Assembly: GCA_024138015.1 (NCBI GenBank)
Contig: JAMXBB010000009.1
Span: 41,299,025 to 41,363,024, forward strand
Reading direction: 5' to 3'
Source: Lumnitzera littorea
Taxonomy: Eukaryota > Streptophyta > Magnoliopsida > Myrtales > Combretaceae
Length of the DNA: 64,000 nucleotides
Part shown: piece after piece, positions 33,545-45,390 of the stretch
Numbering within the stretch: the stretch's first letter is position 1
Layout: each line of letters opens with the position of its first letter
The notes under the pieces: generated by a model
Database searches by the model: none
Told to the model about the DNA's origin: nothing
What the model saw: the letters and a program-made list of their open reading frames with translations, nothing else
Position numbers and translations under genes: made by a program

Positions 33545-34270
33545 TTTGATTGTTGGCCTCGACGAAGATGATAATTATGGATCATAATGTGGTGTAAGAT
33601 CTTGGTCCTAAGGTCAAGTCGAATAGCAACTAAATTTTTTACCTTCCCTTAATTTTCTCTAATACCCTTATACCTAAAGACCCGTTCATAAAACTTAGGA
33701 CCATAGAAGTTGACATTGACACTGACATTGGTTCCCCTAACAAAAGCCTTGATAAGACTATAAATATCCTCAAGAGTGATGGTTATTAGTATGCTATAAA
33801 CATAAGTATACAAGATTGTGTAGTGCAATTCATCATTATCATTCATTTTTAATTTTGGTCGACCTTGATCATCTAAAGAATAAGAAATATTGCAATAAAA
33901 ATAATTGAGGGCATCATCATATACCTCATTGGGAAGCAAAAGGATGTTAAGGATATGGTTGGTGATGAATTCCCGGAATGGCCAAAATGCGAAACTCTTC
34001 AAGCACTTCCTAAGGATAGAGTATGTCAGTATCTACTTCTAAGTTTACAAACTTCTTAAATCTTTGATCATATTGACATGTGGGAAAGAGATGGTTGTCA
34101 TATATACAAGGGGTGCTAGACCACGAACGGTTCTCGTTGCCATGATTGTTGGAAGTAAGTAAAGATGAAGGAGATAGAAGAGGAGAGGATGGGGAAGGAA
34201 GAGGAGAGTATGTGTGTGATGGAAGCCGAGTTGATAGTAAAGGCGTGAGAATGGTGGTAGTGGCATGATG
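33545..34270 (-). pseudogene. 5' half of the post-pol ORF of element B
   Basis: The minus-strand frames 34266-34045 and 34002-33649 together read one decayed protein. It has a leucine/proline-rich opening, then MATRTVRGLAPLVYMTTISF, a stop-broken hinge, then SFAFWPFREFITNHIL and a final portion with VRGTNVSVNVNFYGPKFYERVF. This last part has the look of the 'RG...F....I..FYG' region in plant retroelement-associated proteins, but I cannot name the domain. It is interrupted by element C, with the remainder at 29740-29170. Confidence 0.5.
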
Positions 34271-35569
34271 GTGGATATGGGTTTTGTAGAGAGAGAAAGT
34301 TTTGTGAAGAGGAAAAGAAGGTGAGAAGAGGTAGAGTGAGATGATGGATTATTGATTGAGGGAATGTTGAGATGATTGGGGAGGAAAAAAAGGATTTTAA
34401 GGGGTTAAAGAGGGTGGATTGAAGAGGGAGAGAGAGGTTAGGGTTTAGGAGGAAGGGAATGATGAGAGAGAGAGTCGTAGGTTGTTCTTGAAGACGCTTA
34501 GAATTTGGCTCACCGACATGATGGTAATGGTATTTGCTGGCATGCTGGTAAGTTAAATAAAACCAATTCCAAGTCTTTATTTAAAATAGTATATCGACAT
34601 GATGGTAATGAAAGGTACCATCATGTCGGTTCATTGAACAAAACCGTTTTTAAATTATTATCTAAAGGACTATACCATCATGCCGGTAAGGTGGAGTGCT
34701 ATCATGTCGGTATTTTATAATTTTGTAGAATCTTGGTTTTTGTCTACTCCTTTGTTGAAGTTGCTAGCTCAAGTTTATTTTATGGGATTTAATGACTGTT
34801 CCAACACTTCAAGCAAGTTTAATTGAGTCCTTTAAGACTTGGAAGACTTAAATTTGAACTAAATTCCTCAGATTTAGTCAAATCAAATCCTAAAAGCTAT
34901 ATAGTTCATAACTAAGTGAAAGTGTGCATGTATGAGCATGTTATGTGTACAGGCATTGAGTTTTTATGCACTAACACTTGAAGCAAATTTCAAATACATG
35001 TTTGAGCATGGTTGGAATAAAGTATAGCTTTAAGGCTCTACAAATTATAAAATTATTATTGGAGTTCCTTAAGATCAAATGTTAAGCATACGTATAGCTA
35101 GAGAGTAAGTACGAATCCTTCCTTAAATTTAACACAAGTTTATACTTCAATCGTATTTAAAAGATATCAAGAAGCATAAAAGATACATGATCAAACCAAA
35201 CAATATCCATATTGGCACAAATAGGCATCAGATGTTACAAATAGCACTTAGTTCCTAATAAGGGTCTAGAGAAGTCAAATTTGCACAAAATTAAAATCAA
35301 GCTAAATTGACCACTCAAACATGATTTATAGATGAAAATAAATAGGTGGATCCTGGTTTTGGGTGTGGAAACCAATGCATGATAAATTTGTATATATATG
35401 AACTTGGATAAGCATGAATGACTTTAAGTATGCCTAAAATATGTTAAACATCATGTTTTATACATGAAATCCATATGATCATGTTTCTTAAACCTCATGG
35501 TATGATTTTTGCTGGTTAAGGCACTTAGTATACTATATTTGCTCAAAAACACTATATTGGTTCTTATGT
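34271..35569. other. Non-coding spacer between pol and the post-pol ORF of B
   Basis: The part 34480-34720 contains several ACATGATGGTA / CATCATGTCGG words in both orientations (for example at 34515, 34597, 34619 and 34703), resembling the same words in the B LTR (27985-28110). No coding region is visible. Confidence 0.4.
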
Positions 35570-37552
35570 GCCTAGTATTCATGTTGCATAATCATTTCCA
35601 ATTCTCTACTTAATGTGAAAAATCTATCCTCACTAAATGGTTTTGTAAAGATATTAACTATTTGGTTACTAGTGTCAACAAATTCTAAGCATATATCATT
35701 ATTTTACGCATGATCATGGATGAAGTGATGCCTAATTTCTATATGCTTAGTCCTTGAGTATTAAATTGGATTCTTTGTTAGGTTTATAACACTTATACTG
35801 TCACATCTTGTTTGGACATTTGTAATTTTAAGCCATAATCATGCAATGTTTGTTTCATCCATAAAGCTTAAGCACAACAACTACCAATGATTAAGGATCT
35901 AGCCTTGGTAGTTGATAGTGCTATCAAGTTTTATTTCTTTGAATTCCATGACATTAGTGAGTTACCAAGAAAGTGACATGTGCTACTTGTGCTTTTTTTA
36001 TCAACTTTGCAACTGGAGAAGTCAACATCGGAGTATCCAACAAGATTGAATGAGGTGAACTTGGGATGCCACAAGATGATTTCAATAGTGCTTGTAAAAT
36101 ACTTAAAGATGCTTTTGACACATTCAAGTGAGATTTTTTAGGATAAGATTGAAATCGTGCGCATAGACATACAGTAAACATAATGTCGAGCCTAGATGCA
36201 GTTAATTATAGATGACTTCCTATTATGCTCATATACATTTTTTCACAAATGTTCTTTCTACTTTCATCTTTCTTAAGTTTTAGAGTTGCACTCATTAGAG
36301 TAGCCTTAGTCTTACAATTTTCTATTTTGAATCTTTTTAAGAGCTCCCTAATGTATTTTGCTTAGTTAATGAAGGTTCCATTATCAATTTGTTTAGCTTG
36401 AAGACCCAAGTAATAGTTGAGTTCTCCCATCATACTCATTTCAAACTCTTTTTTCATACATTAGTCAAACTCATTAACTAGATCCATATGAATAGCATCA
36501 AACACAATGTTATCTACATATATTTGGATAATTAATATATGAGTATTGTGTTGCTTGATGAACAACGTCGTATCAAGTTTCCTTCTAGTAAAGTCATTCT
36601 TTATCAAGAAGCTACTCAACCTTTCATATCAAGCTCTAAGAGCTTACTTAAGTCCATACAAGGCCTTATTGAGCTTATATACATGTTTTGGGAATTCACT
36701 ATCCTCAAACCCTAGTAGTTGCTCTACATATACTTTCTTCATGATATAACCATTTAGGAAGGTACTTTTAACATCCATTTGATATTGTTTAAAGTTTTTA
36801 TATGTGGCAAATGTTAGAAGCATCCTAATGGCCATTAATTTAGCAATCGAAGCAAAAGTCTCATTGAAATCAATTCCATCTTCTTGGTTGTAACCTTTCT
36901 TATTACTATTCCAGTTTCATTTAACTTGTTTCGAAACACCCATTTAGTTCCTATTACCGGTTTATCATTTGGTTTAGGTACTAAATCCTATATCTCATTT
37001 CTAGTGAATTGATTTAACTCTTCTTATATAGCTTGAATCTAAAATTCATCTTTTAAAGCTTCATCTCCTTTCTTTGGTTCAAGTTGAGATATGACCATTA
37101 CATCACTTAGGTTCTTAAGAGAGGCTATAGTTTATGCCCTATTAGATGGTTCTCTTGTTATTAGATCCTTAAGGCGATTTTTTTTTTTTTGCAAACTTCC
37201 ACTCTCTTGGTAAGTCTACGTTAGAATTATCAATAATTTCATCTTATCTAGAGGATTCCTTCTCATTTGAAATGGATTGATCCTTGTTAAGACCAAAACC
37301 ATCCAATTGAGCACCTATGTTTTCTATTTCGTCATTAAACTCTCTACATGCATATGTATCATTAAATGCAACATGAATTGACTCCTTTACAACAACAGTT
37401 CTTTTGTTATACAATTTATAAGCCTTACTAGCAAGAGAATAACCAAGAAAGATGCCTTCATTCAATTTTGAATCAAATTTTCTAAGTTGTTCTTTTCCAT
37501 TATTGAGAATGTAACATTTTGTACCAAAATGATGAAAATATGATATGTTAGG
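35570..37552 (-). pseudogene. Copia element B: integrase end, reverse transcriptase and RNase H
   Basis: From 37552 the minus strand reads NISYFHHFGTKCYILN and the GYS...KAY/LYN region that follows copia integrases. Reverse transcriptase follows with QMDVKSTFLNGYI and KLNKALYGLK (36835-36644). The catalytic motif reads YVDN at 36509-36520 (canonical YVDD). RNase H runs through LCARFQS and a DTPML...LIKKAQ-like segment (36181-35954), and the characteristic end NIFTKPFSEDRF-TLSREL is near 35640-35580. Many stops and shifts are present. Confidence 0.85.
37548..37552. repeat. Target-site duplication of solo LTR D, left copy
   Basis: TTAGG here and TTTGG at 38515-38519 differ at one base and lie directly outside the TG...CA ends. 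Confidence 0.65.
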
Positions 37553-38514
37553 TGATGCGGATTTGAAACCAAGAATAGACAAGGTCATTCATAAGGGTGG
37601 GTCAAAGCATTCCAAAAGCTTGAAAAAGGTGATGTAAGAGTGCAAAAATAATGGGAAAAAGTAAAAACATAAGCAAACCCACGAATAGCTCTACAAGATA
37701 TGATGCACTAATGAACTTCTAAAGGCTTATGACACAACTTGATATGATGCATGAGGTAGTCTGATGAGATTATTCGCCACCTAGCCTCACTTAAGGATTA
37801 AAATAAAAGTAAAGAAAGTAAACAAGTTAAGAGAGTAATGTTTACAAAGAAGTATATTCACTATATTAATGATGACATGTTGCGGCTACATGTACAAAAG
37901 GGTATTTATACTTGCAAAACTGAGGTAACCTATCTAAAATGGAAAAGACTAAAAAGGTAATGTCTCCTAAATAAGTATTGTACAAGGAATAATAAAGGGT
38001 AAAAATGAAAATTCAAGCAAATTGATGATTAGTGTAGTAGAATCCTTCATGTGGGTCTTGGACACATAGTAATAATATATTAGGTAAATGCCTTTGGTAA
38101 AAATCGACAAAAGGGGTACAGTCAGGGTAGAAGGCCGAGTAGGGGTACCGAGCAAACCTAGACCCATATGAGAAGAAATGGCTATAGATATGAGCTAGAG
38201 CTTTTGACTTCTCGGTACTAATATGAGTTAGAGCTTTTGGCTTCTTAGTACTAATGTTGCTAAGCTGGTGGTCGACTCAGTCATGGCTGTGTAGGTGTGT
38301 AAGGGGTTAGGCAGTCAGTAAAGTATACTCTAGTCAACACACAACTTCCAAAAGAAGTATAGTTACTCGGCTTGGTATAAGTTGACCTTAGTAAGCAGCA
38401 AGGACAAGCTCGACATTGGTAGGAATCGGATAAAATAGGAGAATTCGTATTGTTAGTCTTTCTAGGCCTTAGGCTCAATTGTGAGTTAAAGCTCCAATAA
38501 TTTGATTCCTATCA
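37553..38514 (-). mobile_element. Solo LTR D, same family as the LTR of element F (962 bp)
   Basis: On the minus strand it begins TGATAGGAATCAAATT and ends CCGCATCA. It interrupts the copia B integrase exactly between RP(N) and NISYF, so removing it restores the family's KTPYELW...PNISYFH order. It aligns along its length with 1102-1953, including the TATAAATA box (37903-37910 here). No internal sequence is present, as expected after LTR-LTR recombination. Confidence 0.85.
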
Positions 38515-39520
38515 TTTGGTCTTTTATCTATCCAAAGCTCATAAGGGGTTTTCTTGAGAATAAGCCTTATGAAAACTCGATTTGTTATATAGCAAGTGAT
38601 ATTAACAACTTCAGGCCAAAAATACTTAGGTAGATTACTATCACAAAGTATAGTCCTAACCATTTCTATAAGAGTCCTATTTTTCTTTTTGGTGACTCTA
38701 TTTTGTTGTGGAGTTCTATGTATCGAAAAGGTGTGTTCTATTTCATTTTTATTGCAAAATCTTCCATATTATGATTTTCAAATTCTTTCCTATGATTACT
38801 TCTTATAGAGACAAAAGAAAGACCTTTTTCATTTTGGACCCTCTTGCTATAATTCAAGAATACATGATATGTTTCATCCTTATTTGTAAGGAAGACGGCC
38901 TATGTGTATCTAGTGAAATTATCAACTATGACCAAGGTATATCTTTTTCCTCCTAAACTTAAGGTTTGGGTAGGACCAAATAAATCCATGTATAATGGTT
39001 AAAGTAGTTTAGAAGTTGAGATAACATCTTTTGATTTAAATGATGATTTTATTTGTTTGCCATATTAATATGCTTGACATGTTCTATCCTTATCAAAACT
39101 AATCTTAGGTAATTTTTTAATAAGATTCCTTTTGGCTAGTTTTAACAAAATATATATACTACCATGTCTTAACTTCTTATGCAATACCTAACTATCGTTA
39201 TTTTGAGCAAATAGATAAGCTTCAAGAGAGCATGAAAATATATTGAAGTAAATTTTGTAATTGTTTTCTCGTTTACACCTCTTAAAATGGATTTGGTCAT
39301 TGTTCATGTTTTTAATAGAACACTTTGATGTATAAAAGATTACTTTGTATCCTATATTACACAATTGGCTAATGTTAAGTAAATTATGCTTTAAATTATC
39401 AACAAGTAACACATACTTAATAGTAAAATCATTGTTAATGCAAATGTTATCTTCTCTAATGACATGGGCCTTTTGGTTATCTCCAAAGGTCACACTTCCT
39501 CCATCCTTTAAGTCTATAGA
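38475..39520 (-). pseudogene. Copia element B: protease end, pre-integrase and integrase core
   Basis: After E1 the minus strand resumes in protease at SIDLKDGGSVTFGDN (39515 onward) and continues through VDNLKHNLLNISQLC (pre-integrase region). The integrase HH-CC region is broken. The core follows with MDLFGPTQT, VIVDNFTRYTQAVFL and RSNHRKEFEN, where the usual catalytic aspartate in RSDHG-EF is asparagine. After further stops, PKYFWPEVVNITCYITNR and KTPYELW (38663-38515) lead into solo LTR D. Confidence 0.85.
39516..39520. repeat. Target-site duplication of solo LTR E1, left copy
   Basis: ATAGA, identical to 43086-43090. Confidence 0.85.
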
Positions 39521-42500
39521 TGTCATGATCCTAAAAAGGGGTCTAGTAGGATTACTAAAATTTTCATATTATGTATGCACTCATGATACAAAAACCACCT
39601 TACAAGTTAGAGATTACAAAACTCTAAACGATTAATTACTAAGTTTTGCAATTTTTAATTAATTAACTTACTATAAAATATAAGTGATTATGGATATCTG
39701 ATATTCCACAGTCCACCAGAACCGTAGAAAATTGGTATTTCCTACCAAATACTAAGATAAGGTAAAACAACTTAATAATTTATAAGAAATATTGTATTAT
39801 ACATAATCTTATCATATAAATATTTTCTATATCAATTGTTTCTATATAAACTATACACATTTCAATCAACTCTAATATTATCAAACTTATTTCCAGTTTG
39901 TACTCTATTCTTAAGATTTTCCCTAATCCCTACTTAAAGAAACCTGCAAAAGAAACTATAGGGGAATGAGTAAACTACGACTCAGTGAGTTCGTTTCTCA
40001 CTATTACCTTTTAAGCAAGTTATCAAACATTATTAACACACATGCAAGCTATCTACAAATGAAATGAATGCAAATGCGATGAATGCAAGCAATATATCCA
40101 TAAGAGTTCGAAACTATGGAAGGTATAGATTTATGCATCTACATGTCGATTTTTCCTCCATACTTACTCACACAAAGCACCTCACCTTCACTGCATGAGG
40201 TTGCCTTAGGGCAGTGTCCCATCAAATAATACTCGACTATGATCTTAGCCAAGAAACAGTAATCAATATAGGTAAACCCAAACTAGCGTTACCCATCGAA
40301 CATATCAAAGGCCTCTTGGGTACACAAAGCGAGTCTTCTCACTATTAACATATATCCAAGGCCTTATGGGCACAAATATGTGTCCTCTTACAATTAATTA
40401 GAGATATTGTACTAGTTTTGTCTTAACTATAAAAATATCATTCATGGGCACTACAAGCTCTCATAGAAATCATACAAAATATATTTAAGATTGAAAAAAT
40501 CATTTGCCAAAAATACTTTTCTAAAAAATTTACAAAGTTAACACTCTCCATTAGTATACTAATTAGGTTATAGACATGCGATAGATATAATTAATTATTT
40601 TAATCAAATAGTTATATTTATCTATTTAAGAAAGTGATTATACGGATGATAACACACAAAGTAATTAGTTATTCAATCAAACAATCAATATCAACCAATA
40701 AGCAGCACACAAATAACAAACAGCAAGTAGATAGCAAATCATAAGAACTCTCATACTTAAGTTAATACTTACTCTTTAATCCTTTGGGATTTTTAGTTCT
40801 CGATAATTGGATACCTAAAAGATAATAAAGTTTATGAGTACTATGAAAAACTAGCTTTTCTAGTTAACTAAATATCTATCACTATTTAACTAATTGCTCA
40901 CTATAACCTAAATATAGTATAAATACAGTTTAACTTAAATCTTTGTCTATTTTTCTCAATTTATCTTAAATTTTCAATCCTGTGTAACTTTTTTGTTTTA
41001 ACTTCGATTCTTATAAACTTATGGTTTATTTTTATTGTTTTCAAGTATACTTTCACGTAACGGAGTCCATTTTGAACGTTGTAACTCGTACTTTTTATTA
41101 TGATGTAAAAATATTATGATTTTTATTATTTTGACTTAAATAATTATAAAATATTATTTTGAGTTTTTCTTTATATATTTATGATTTAATAAGTACCTAA
41201 TTTCTATATTTTTACAATTTTCTTATTTTTTCTTTCATTTTACCATAATTTACGTATTTTTTCATTTTTTAACGGTTAATACTTATTTAATTCATTTTTA
41301 CTATTTTAATAATTTTATAATTAATTAATTAATTATTTTATTATTATTTTTAATTAAAAATTTAATTAAGTTTAATTAAGCATTGACATGGTTGCATAGG
41401 AAGGCACCATGTGTCATGTCTAAAATTTTTGCATATTTTCAATCTTTTTCTTATTTTGTATTTTTAGGTAATATTTATATAGTTATATTTATTATTATAT
41501 TTTATTGAAGTTTGAAAATTAATCATTTTCCTTTTTTTTTTCTTCTCACTTCATGGCATACATAATTATATATACATATCTTACTTTATCTATTAATTTT
41601 TACACAAATATACTATTTATGTATACTCATATACTTATACATAATATACTATTAACATGCGTATTTTTATATGTATATATATACATATGTAATTTAGTAA
41701 TATAATCATAAATATACTATATGTGCTATACATATATATATACCTATACGATATACATATACATGTATAATAAATAAATTAAAAAAATCTAATATACATA
41801 CTATTTTTCATGAATATATATACATATATATATATATAGGTACATATACACAAATCTTTTATACTAAATATTAATAGCATGAAATATAACACGTATGTAC
41901 ACATAAATATATCTAGTTATTTATACATATGTGAACACATATACGTGGTATAATACTAGATTTTCATCAATTGCAATACATATACATAAACTCTTCTTAC
42001 TAAATTTATAAAATACATATAAATTCCCTACTACATACTCTTAAGTTACATAAATGTTAAAACATACATGTGTATATAAAAGAATACCAAAGAATGCATA
42101 AGGATGATTTTTTTTTTTACAAAATAACTATAATATACATACTAAATACTTTTTCCTTTGAAATGGTTTGAATTTGTACTCCTAAGATTCTTCTTCTTCT
42201 TGCTTTACTTGATGCAATTGAAAATGGAAAGAAATAACCAAAAGAAAATAAGAAAGAAATGGAAGAGGGGTTTTCATGGTTTGGTAAAATAGAATATGGG
42301 TTTTGCTTTCAACTAGAATAAGGAATTTGAAATAAAAAAAAAAAAAAAGAAAGACGATACAACAGACGTGCCAGACAAAAGAAGGGAAAGTAAAAAGTAA
42401 AAGGTAAAAACAAAAAATAAAAAATAAAAGAAAGAAAGCGAATGATTAAGATTGATGATTAGACGCTCATCTAAATCAAGTAATCTCCACCGTATATTAT

Positions 42501-43085
42501 ATTTTCACATGGGCTGTTGCTTTGTTTTTACATCTAACAATAAAGCAAACACGGAGAGAGAAAGAAAAAAATAAGAAAGGAAAAAGGGAAAAAGAAATAA
42601 CTAAAAATCAAAATTTTAAATGTAAAATTATAAATTATATATTTAATAATAATTATGAAATAATATTTGAAATTTTATAAAATGTATTAATTATGTTATT
42701 ATTTGTTACATTTATAATATTTAGGAGTTATCTCAATGCATTTGTTAATAATTTTATATAATTATGTGTATTAGTTGATAATTATATTTGACTAGGGATT
42801 TTTTACTATTACAGTAAATTTATTTATTTTATAAGTTTAAAGTTATAGTTTTAGGGTTTTTATCAAGTTTGATTTCAATTTTAAGTATTTACGCATACAT
42901 AGGGTTTAGGATTTTTGTATACATTTTAAGTTTCAATTGAAATTCTAAGGTTTTTATTACTTATAATATATTCAATTTTATAATTTATAAAATTTTTATT
43001 TTACTCACCCTTATCGACTCATAAAGTTATCTACATTATTAGACTTCAATTTTACTCTTAAATGGCTAAATTCATAGGATTTACA
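39521..43085. mobile_element. Solo LTR E1 of a long-LTR retroelement family (3,565 bp)
   Basis: It starts TGTCATGATCC and ends GGATTTACA (TG...CA). It is flanked by perfect 5-bp duplications and sits inside the copia B protease gene, splitting it after FTSI. It is collinear from end to end with the copy at 52292-56024. It contains no recognisable protein; 41500-42100 is rich in TA/CATA runs and 42330-42600 in purines. No shorter terminal direct repeat was seen within it, so a solo LTR is more likely than a small complete element. Its orientation cannot be told because both ends fit. Confidence 0.85.
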
Positions 43086-43418
43086 ATAGATGTGAACTTA
43101 GATGTGTCTCTTGTTATGTGTCTTGAGCAACCATTATCAAAGATTCATTTGTTGTTTTTCCTTAAAAGACCCTATAAAGTAAATGATTATTTCTTTGATA
43201 CCCATTTTAGTTTGGGTCCTTTGAGGTTAGTTATTGTAATGTAAGCTTGTCCCTTAAGGACCTAAACTATTTTGCCTTTGTTATTTAAAGAGAGACTACG
43301 ACGTATGCAATATGACCATATCTTTCATAATAGCTACAATTTTTATTTTAGATCTTAACAAAGCAACTTTTGTACACCTTATACACATTTTCTTTAGTAT
43401 AACCTATTCCAATTTTAT
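43062..43418 (-). pseudogene. Copia element B: start of the protease, with E1 end
   Basis: On the minus strand, 43240-43086 reads the classic copia protease opening: KLKWVSKK, then DNGCSRHITRDTSKFTSI, where the active-site aspartate is the one before the NG/SG of DSG-type motifs. E1 begins directly after it. The frame in the opposite direction at 43062-43244 is a shadow. 43260-43418 is the broken gag-pol linker. Confidence 0.75.
43086..43090. repeat. Target-site duplication of solo LTR E1, right copy
   Basis: ATAGA, identical to 39516-39520. Confidence 0.85.
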
Positions 43419-44790
43419 CTAACCCTTATCTTTATCAACCATACATTCATTATCTTTTGCCTCAAGTTTAAGTCTTTTCATTTCCTTTTCAAAATTTTTA
43501 TTAGCTTCCTTCAATTTGCTATTTTCATCTATTAATTCATTCTTTCTAATACTTAGCTCTTCATTTTCCTTTGATAATTTTTCAACCTCAATTCTTAAAT
43601 ATTTATTATCCTCTTCTAGCCCTTCTTTTGCATCAACTACTTTATTATATTCATTCTTGATAATATCAAATTCATCACCTACTTTACTCATCATTTGTTT
43701 TAAGATTTTATTCTTCTTTTACACTTTTATGAACTCTTTCAATAATTGATCATAGTTTCTTCTAAGTTCATCAAAGGAAGAGTCATGTGAGGTAAAGTAT
43801 ATCTTGTCATTGATGGCCATAAAACATGTTTCATTATCAAAGTTGCTTAAATCGCCATCACTCCAAGTAGCAATAATAACTTTCTTTCTAAACTCTTTTT
43901 CAGCCTTCTTAAGTAAGAGATAATATTGTTGAATATGTCCCAATTTTTTATAACTATAGCACTTGATAGCTCCTTTCATTTCTTTCTTGAACTATCCATC
44001 TTTGTCCTTCTTAATCTTTTTGTTGAATTTTATGAACTTTCTAAACTTTTTTGCTAATATTGCTACTTCATCATCATCTTCACTCTCATCTTCACTTGTG
44101 CTTTCCTCTGTGACTTTTAAAGCAATCGTCTTCTTTCTAAAGTCTTGTCCTTGTCTCTTTACTATCTCATGTATCTTAAATATTCCAAGGAGTTACTCTT
44201 TTGACATTGCATTGAGATCATGACCTTCCTCGATTGTGGTTCTCTTAAGTTCTTAATCTCTCGGCAAAGACCTAAGAATTTTAAAATTTATTTTAAGATT
44301 AGTAAATGGCTTTGTAAGAACACTCAAGAGATTGATGATATTGATAAATCTATTATGCATCTCATCAATCGTTTTATTTGGATCCATTCTAAAATTTTCA
44401 AATTATCCATATAACAATCTTATCTTTGTATCCCTTACTCTACTAGTTCCTTTATACGTACTTTGTAATTTATCCCATATTTCCTTAACACTTTTACATA
44501 TACATACTCTATTGACGTCATTTTCATTTATGGCACAGTGCAAGATGTTCATAGGAACTTTATTTAGATCAAGTAATTTCCAATCATCATTCACATAATC
44601 TCTTTCTTCTTTTCCTTCTATCTTAAATGGTCATTAGTTAACTACATACCATAGTAATATATTTTGTGCTTTCAAAAATATAAACATCCTACATTTTCAA
44701 TATGGATAGTTGCTACCAGTTAGAAAATGAGACTTGTTAATTGCTTGTCTTTCTAGAAAGCCTAATGCATTAGATGCCATAATCTTTACT
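43419..44790 (-). pseudogene. Gag of copia element B
   Basis: Starting near 44780 (MASNALGFLE-like opening), the minus strand reads NEN-VNRVCICKSVKEIWDKLQ and TYKGTSRVRDTKI (44594-44403), the conserved copia gag region. Acidic serine-rich text follows, then a degenerate zinc knuckle CYSYKKLGHIQQYY (43958-43917; the second and last cysteines replaced by tyrosine). Last comes a 90-residue heptad-rich coiled coil with KLSKENEELSIRKNELIDEN (43694-43419). Long coiled-coil gags are typical of Sireviruses. Stops separate the segments. Confidence 0.8.
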
Positions 44791-44822
44791 CTAATATACA
44801 ATTAAAAAATGATTAAAGACTA

Positions 44823-44834
44823 GCTGTAATATCA
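44823..44834 (-). other. PBS of copia element B, initiator-Met tRNA type
   Basis: The minus strand reads TGATATTACAGC two bases inside the LTR. It differs from TGGTATCAGAGC at three positions. The position and the flanking CTAG match the family pattern. Confidence 0.6.
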
Positions 44835-44836
44835 AT

Positions 44837-45388
44837 TGAAGAATACCAAGCTAAACTCAAGAGGAGGGGTCAATTGAGTTTTAAGGATAAATTGCAATTC
44901 TTTTCAAAACCAATCACTAAATGCAACAATGAGTATGATCAAGATAACAATAAAATAGTAATAAGTATGGAAATTAAAAGAGATAGGGATAGAGAAAATC
45001 AAGTCCGGATATAATGTGGAGTTCTAACTGTACCTTACTTTCCACATACTCACAAATGCCTCCAATTGAGAACTTTACACTACTTTATTAATCTCTTAAT
45101 ACAAAGCTCAAGGAGCTACATAGGTTTGCACAAACACTATTACACACAATAATCTCAAGTATAGTGTGTTTTTTTTTTTAAAGATTGTTAATATAAGAAA
45201 TCTCAAGAACTATACACTAAGTCTCACTTGTTTGATTTGCAAGTAAAGAGTACAGGAGACAAATAGCAAATAATAAGGCCAAAGAATATAAGAGAATATC
45301 TTTTGATTGTAGTAAAATATTAGTTCTTAATCCTCTTTAGTCAAGTTGTTAAGTATTTATATTAACTCATTCAATTCTTCCCATGTAA
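44837..45388 (-). repeat. Truncated 5' LTR of copia element B
   Basis: It is collinear with 27365 to about 27900 of the 3' LTR, including the TATAAATA box (about 45354-45361). Similarity stops a few bases upstream of the box. The remaining 450 bases of U3 are absent, and element A sequence follows directly at about 45389. Confidence 0.8.
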
Positions 45389-45390
45389 AG

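Larger units (their letters stand above)
27365..45388 (-). mobile_element. Ty1/copia retrotransposon B (Sirevirus-like), nested in A
   Basis: Order on the minus strand: truncated 5' LTR (44837-45388), initiator-Met-type PBS, gag with zinc knuckle and coiled coil (about 44780-43419), protease (split by E1), pre-integrase and integrase (split by D), reverse transcriptase and RNase H ending near 35570, a post-pol ORF (split by C), polypurine tract and 3' LTR (27365-28355). The long coiled-coil gag and the extra ORF after pol are features of Sireviruses. The left edge sits cleanly in the integrase of A with CCTAT at 27360-27364; the matching right copy is missing because that junction is deleted. 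Confidence 0.85.

Noticed and set aside
38596..38956. Plus-strand ORFs of 70-82 codons
   Set aside because: They are shadows of the copia B integrase on the minus strand.
39521..43085. Helitron or DNA transposon as an alternative for E1
   Set aside because: The ends are TG...CA with a perfect 5-bp duplication. There are no TIRs longer than a few bases and no TC...CTRR ends.
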